Shown here: one piece after another, positions 5,469 through 5,926 of the stretch
Layout of the letters: every line of letters begins with the position of its first letter
Position numbering within the stretch: position 1 is the first letter of the stretch
The notes under the pieces: model-generated
The model's input: only the letters and a program-made list of their open reading frames with translations
What the model was told of the DNA's origin: nothing
Databases searched by the model: none
Source of the DNA: Clostridia bacterium
GTDB lineage: Bacteria; Bacillota; Clostridia; DUPQ01
Assembly (NCBI GenBank): GCA_030592355.1
Contig: JAUVJE010000151.1
Coordinates: 1 to 5,926 of the forward strand
Length of the DNA: 5,926 nucleotides
Direction of reading: 5' to 3'
Program-made: the position numbers and the translations under genes

Positions 5469-5578
5469 AGGTGCAGGGTTTTTAGCGAGTTATTTGAAAA
5501 CCCTTGCACCTGAACTGCTTAAAAAACACATAATAGGACTTTGAACAGGGTGTTTTTAAGTTATTCAGTAAGCCCTAA
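5469..5578 (+). repeat. Two consecutive long hairpins, possible third diverged repeat copy
   Basis: The first hairpin pairs AGGTGCA-GGGTTTT (5469-5482) with AAAACCC-T-TGCACCT (5497-5511), 14 bp with one bulged T and a 14-base loop. The second pairs 5518-5529 with 5550-5560, 11 bp with one bulged A and a 20-base loop. The end TTATTCAG...CCCTAA (5561-5578) resembles the end of the 4541-4647 repeat (15 of 18 positions). This fills much of the gene-free stretch 5427-5619, where I see no coding sequence. A perfect 10-base palindrome, AAGTATACTT, lies at 5578-5587. Confidence 0.5.
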
Positions 5579-5619
5579 AGTATACTTACCCGCTTCAAGG
5601 CGCTTTATTCCCCGCCCAA

Positions 5620-5650
5620 GAATACCCGTGTCTTCAGATGTGGGATGAAT
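5620..5650 (+). ncRNA. IS200/IS605 right-end (omega-RNA 3' end)-like hairpin, remnant
   Basis: The order GAAT, CCCGTGTC, loop TTCA, GATGTGGG, ATGAAT resembles the terminal hairpin of many TnpB-associated right ends and omega RNAs. Those typically read GAATC, a C-rich arm, CTTTAG or CTTCAG, then a G-rich arm and a short tail (family knowledge). The stem pairs 5625-5632 with 5637-5644, with three G-U wobbles, so it pairs better as RNA than as DNA. No tnpB gene precedes it, so it would be an orphan right end. It lies about 150 bases before the next tnpB start. Confidence 0.4.
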
Positions 5651-5755
5651 TGGGGAAATTCACTTGTTCGACTCTAAAATCGCCTTAGTCTTAGTACCAA
5701 ATATGGCACATTAATATCTGAAAAACAGTATATAATAAATGTAGTTGATGCACAA

Positions 5756-5780
5756 ATTGATTGTTACGAGAACAAGCAAT
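5756..5780 (+). mobile_element. Candidate left-end hairpin of an IS200/IS605-type element
   Basis: ATTG-A-TTGTT, loop ACGAG, AACAA-G-CAAT form a 9-bp stem with one A-G mismatch, 23 bases before the tnpB start. Imperfect subterminal hairpins with an unpaired or mismatched base are the ends recognised by the single-strand transposase TnpA in this family. The cleavage site would lie slightly upstream; a TTGAT at 5745-5749 is one possibility. A TATAAT at 5731-5736 could be a -10 box but lacks a good -35. Confidence 0.55.
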
Positions 5781-5803
5781 AACCAGAAAGTGAAATGAAC
5801 TAA

Positions 5804-5926
5804 ATGCTGCAAAAGAAAGCCTTCAGATTCAGATTGTATCCGACAAAAGAACAGACCGTATTGATTAATAAGACAATAGGTTGTTCAAGGTTTGTATACA
5901 ATTACTTTCTCGATAAATGGAACACT
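5804..5926 (+). CDS. tnpB: TnpB (IS200/IS605 OrfB), N-terminal part, runs off the window
   Basis: Forty-one codons from the ATG to the window edge are open. KKAFRFRLYPTKEQ and GCSRFVYNYFLDKW match the N-terminal signature of TnpB (KAYKFRLYPxxxQ...GxxRFVYN). TnpB proteins are RNA-guided DNA nucleases that cut the empty donor site and favour retention of their element. The catalytic RuvC-like residues and the zinc finger lie outside the window, so activity cannot be judged. No good ribosome site is visible (only a weak GAAAGTGA-like stretch), which is common for this gene. No tnpA reading frame is present upstream on either strand, so this is either a TnpB-only (IS1341-type) element or one with tnpA elsewhere. 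Confidence 0.88.
   Translation, partial: MLQKKAFRFRLYPTKEQTVLINKTIGCSRFVYNYFLDKWNT

Overview
The window looks like an accessory, sulfur-related locus of an AT-rich, probably anaerobic Gram-positive bacterium (Bacillota, clostridial type). The reasons are the strong AGGAGG-like ribosome sites before nearly every gene, low-GC codon use, a textbook TTGACA-17-TATTAT promoter and Clostridia-type protein families. This assignment is inference; no rRNA or marker gene is present.

Layout. Bases 1-96 are the last codons of an IS30-type transposase, followed by its right end. Next comes a two-gene unit: a 355-residue regulator with a C-terminal ArsR-like winged helix (199-1266), and 16 bases further on a 40-residue peptide gene (1283-1405) with an excellent ribosome site. 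The peptide is not recognised as a known family but looks like a modified-peptide precursor. Bases 1406-1527 hold only weak hairpins.

The core is a divergent sulfane-sulfur module. On the minus strand (1528-2232) is a lipoprotein-like, probably surface-exposed rhodanese with a Ser/Asn repeat linker. On the plus strand, from a strong promoter at 2321-2349, a 92-residue ArsR regulator (2375-2653) is followed 11 bases later by a CoA-disulfide/persulfide reductase fused to a rhodanese domain (2665-4416). The likely division of labour is sulfur transfer outside the membrane, NAD(P)H-dependent persulfide reduction inside, and control by the small ArsR protein. Convergent to this operon is a methyltransferase (4705-5295, minus) resembling the METTL7/TMT1 thiol and sulfide methyltransferases, so it may detoxify sulfide or thiols.

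The most unusual structure is a pair of roughly 107-base inverted repeats, about 72% identical by hand alignment, at 4541-4647 and 5321-5426. They bracket the methyltransferase and its ribosome site, and both copies keep the same two-hairpin plan. A possible third, diverged copy lies at 5469-5578. Further right are a right-end/omega-RNA-like hairpin (5620-5650), an IS200/IS605-type left-end hairpin (5756-5780) and the start of a tnpB gene that runs off the window (5804-5926). Transposon remnants at both edges and the hairpin-rich DNA between them suggest a region built by repeated insertion.
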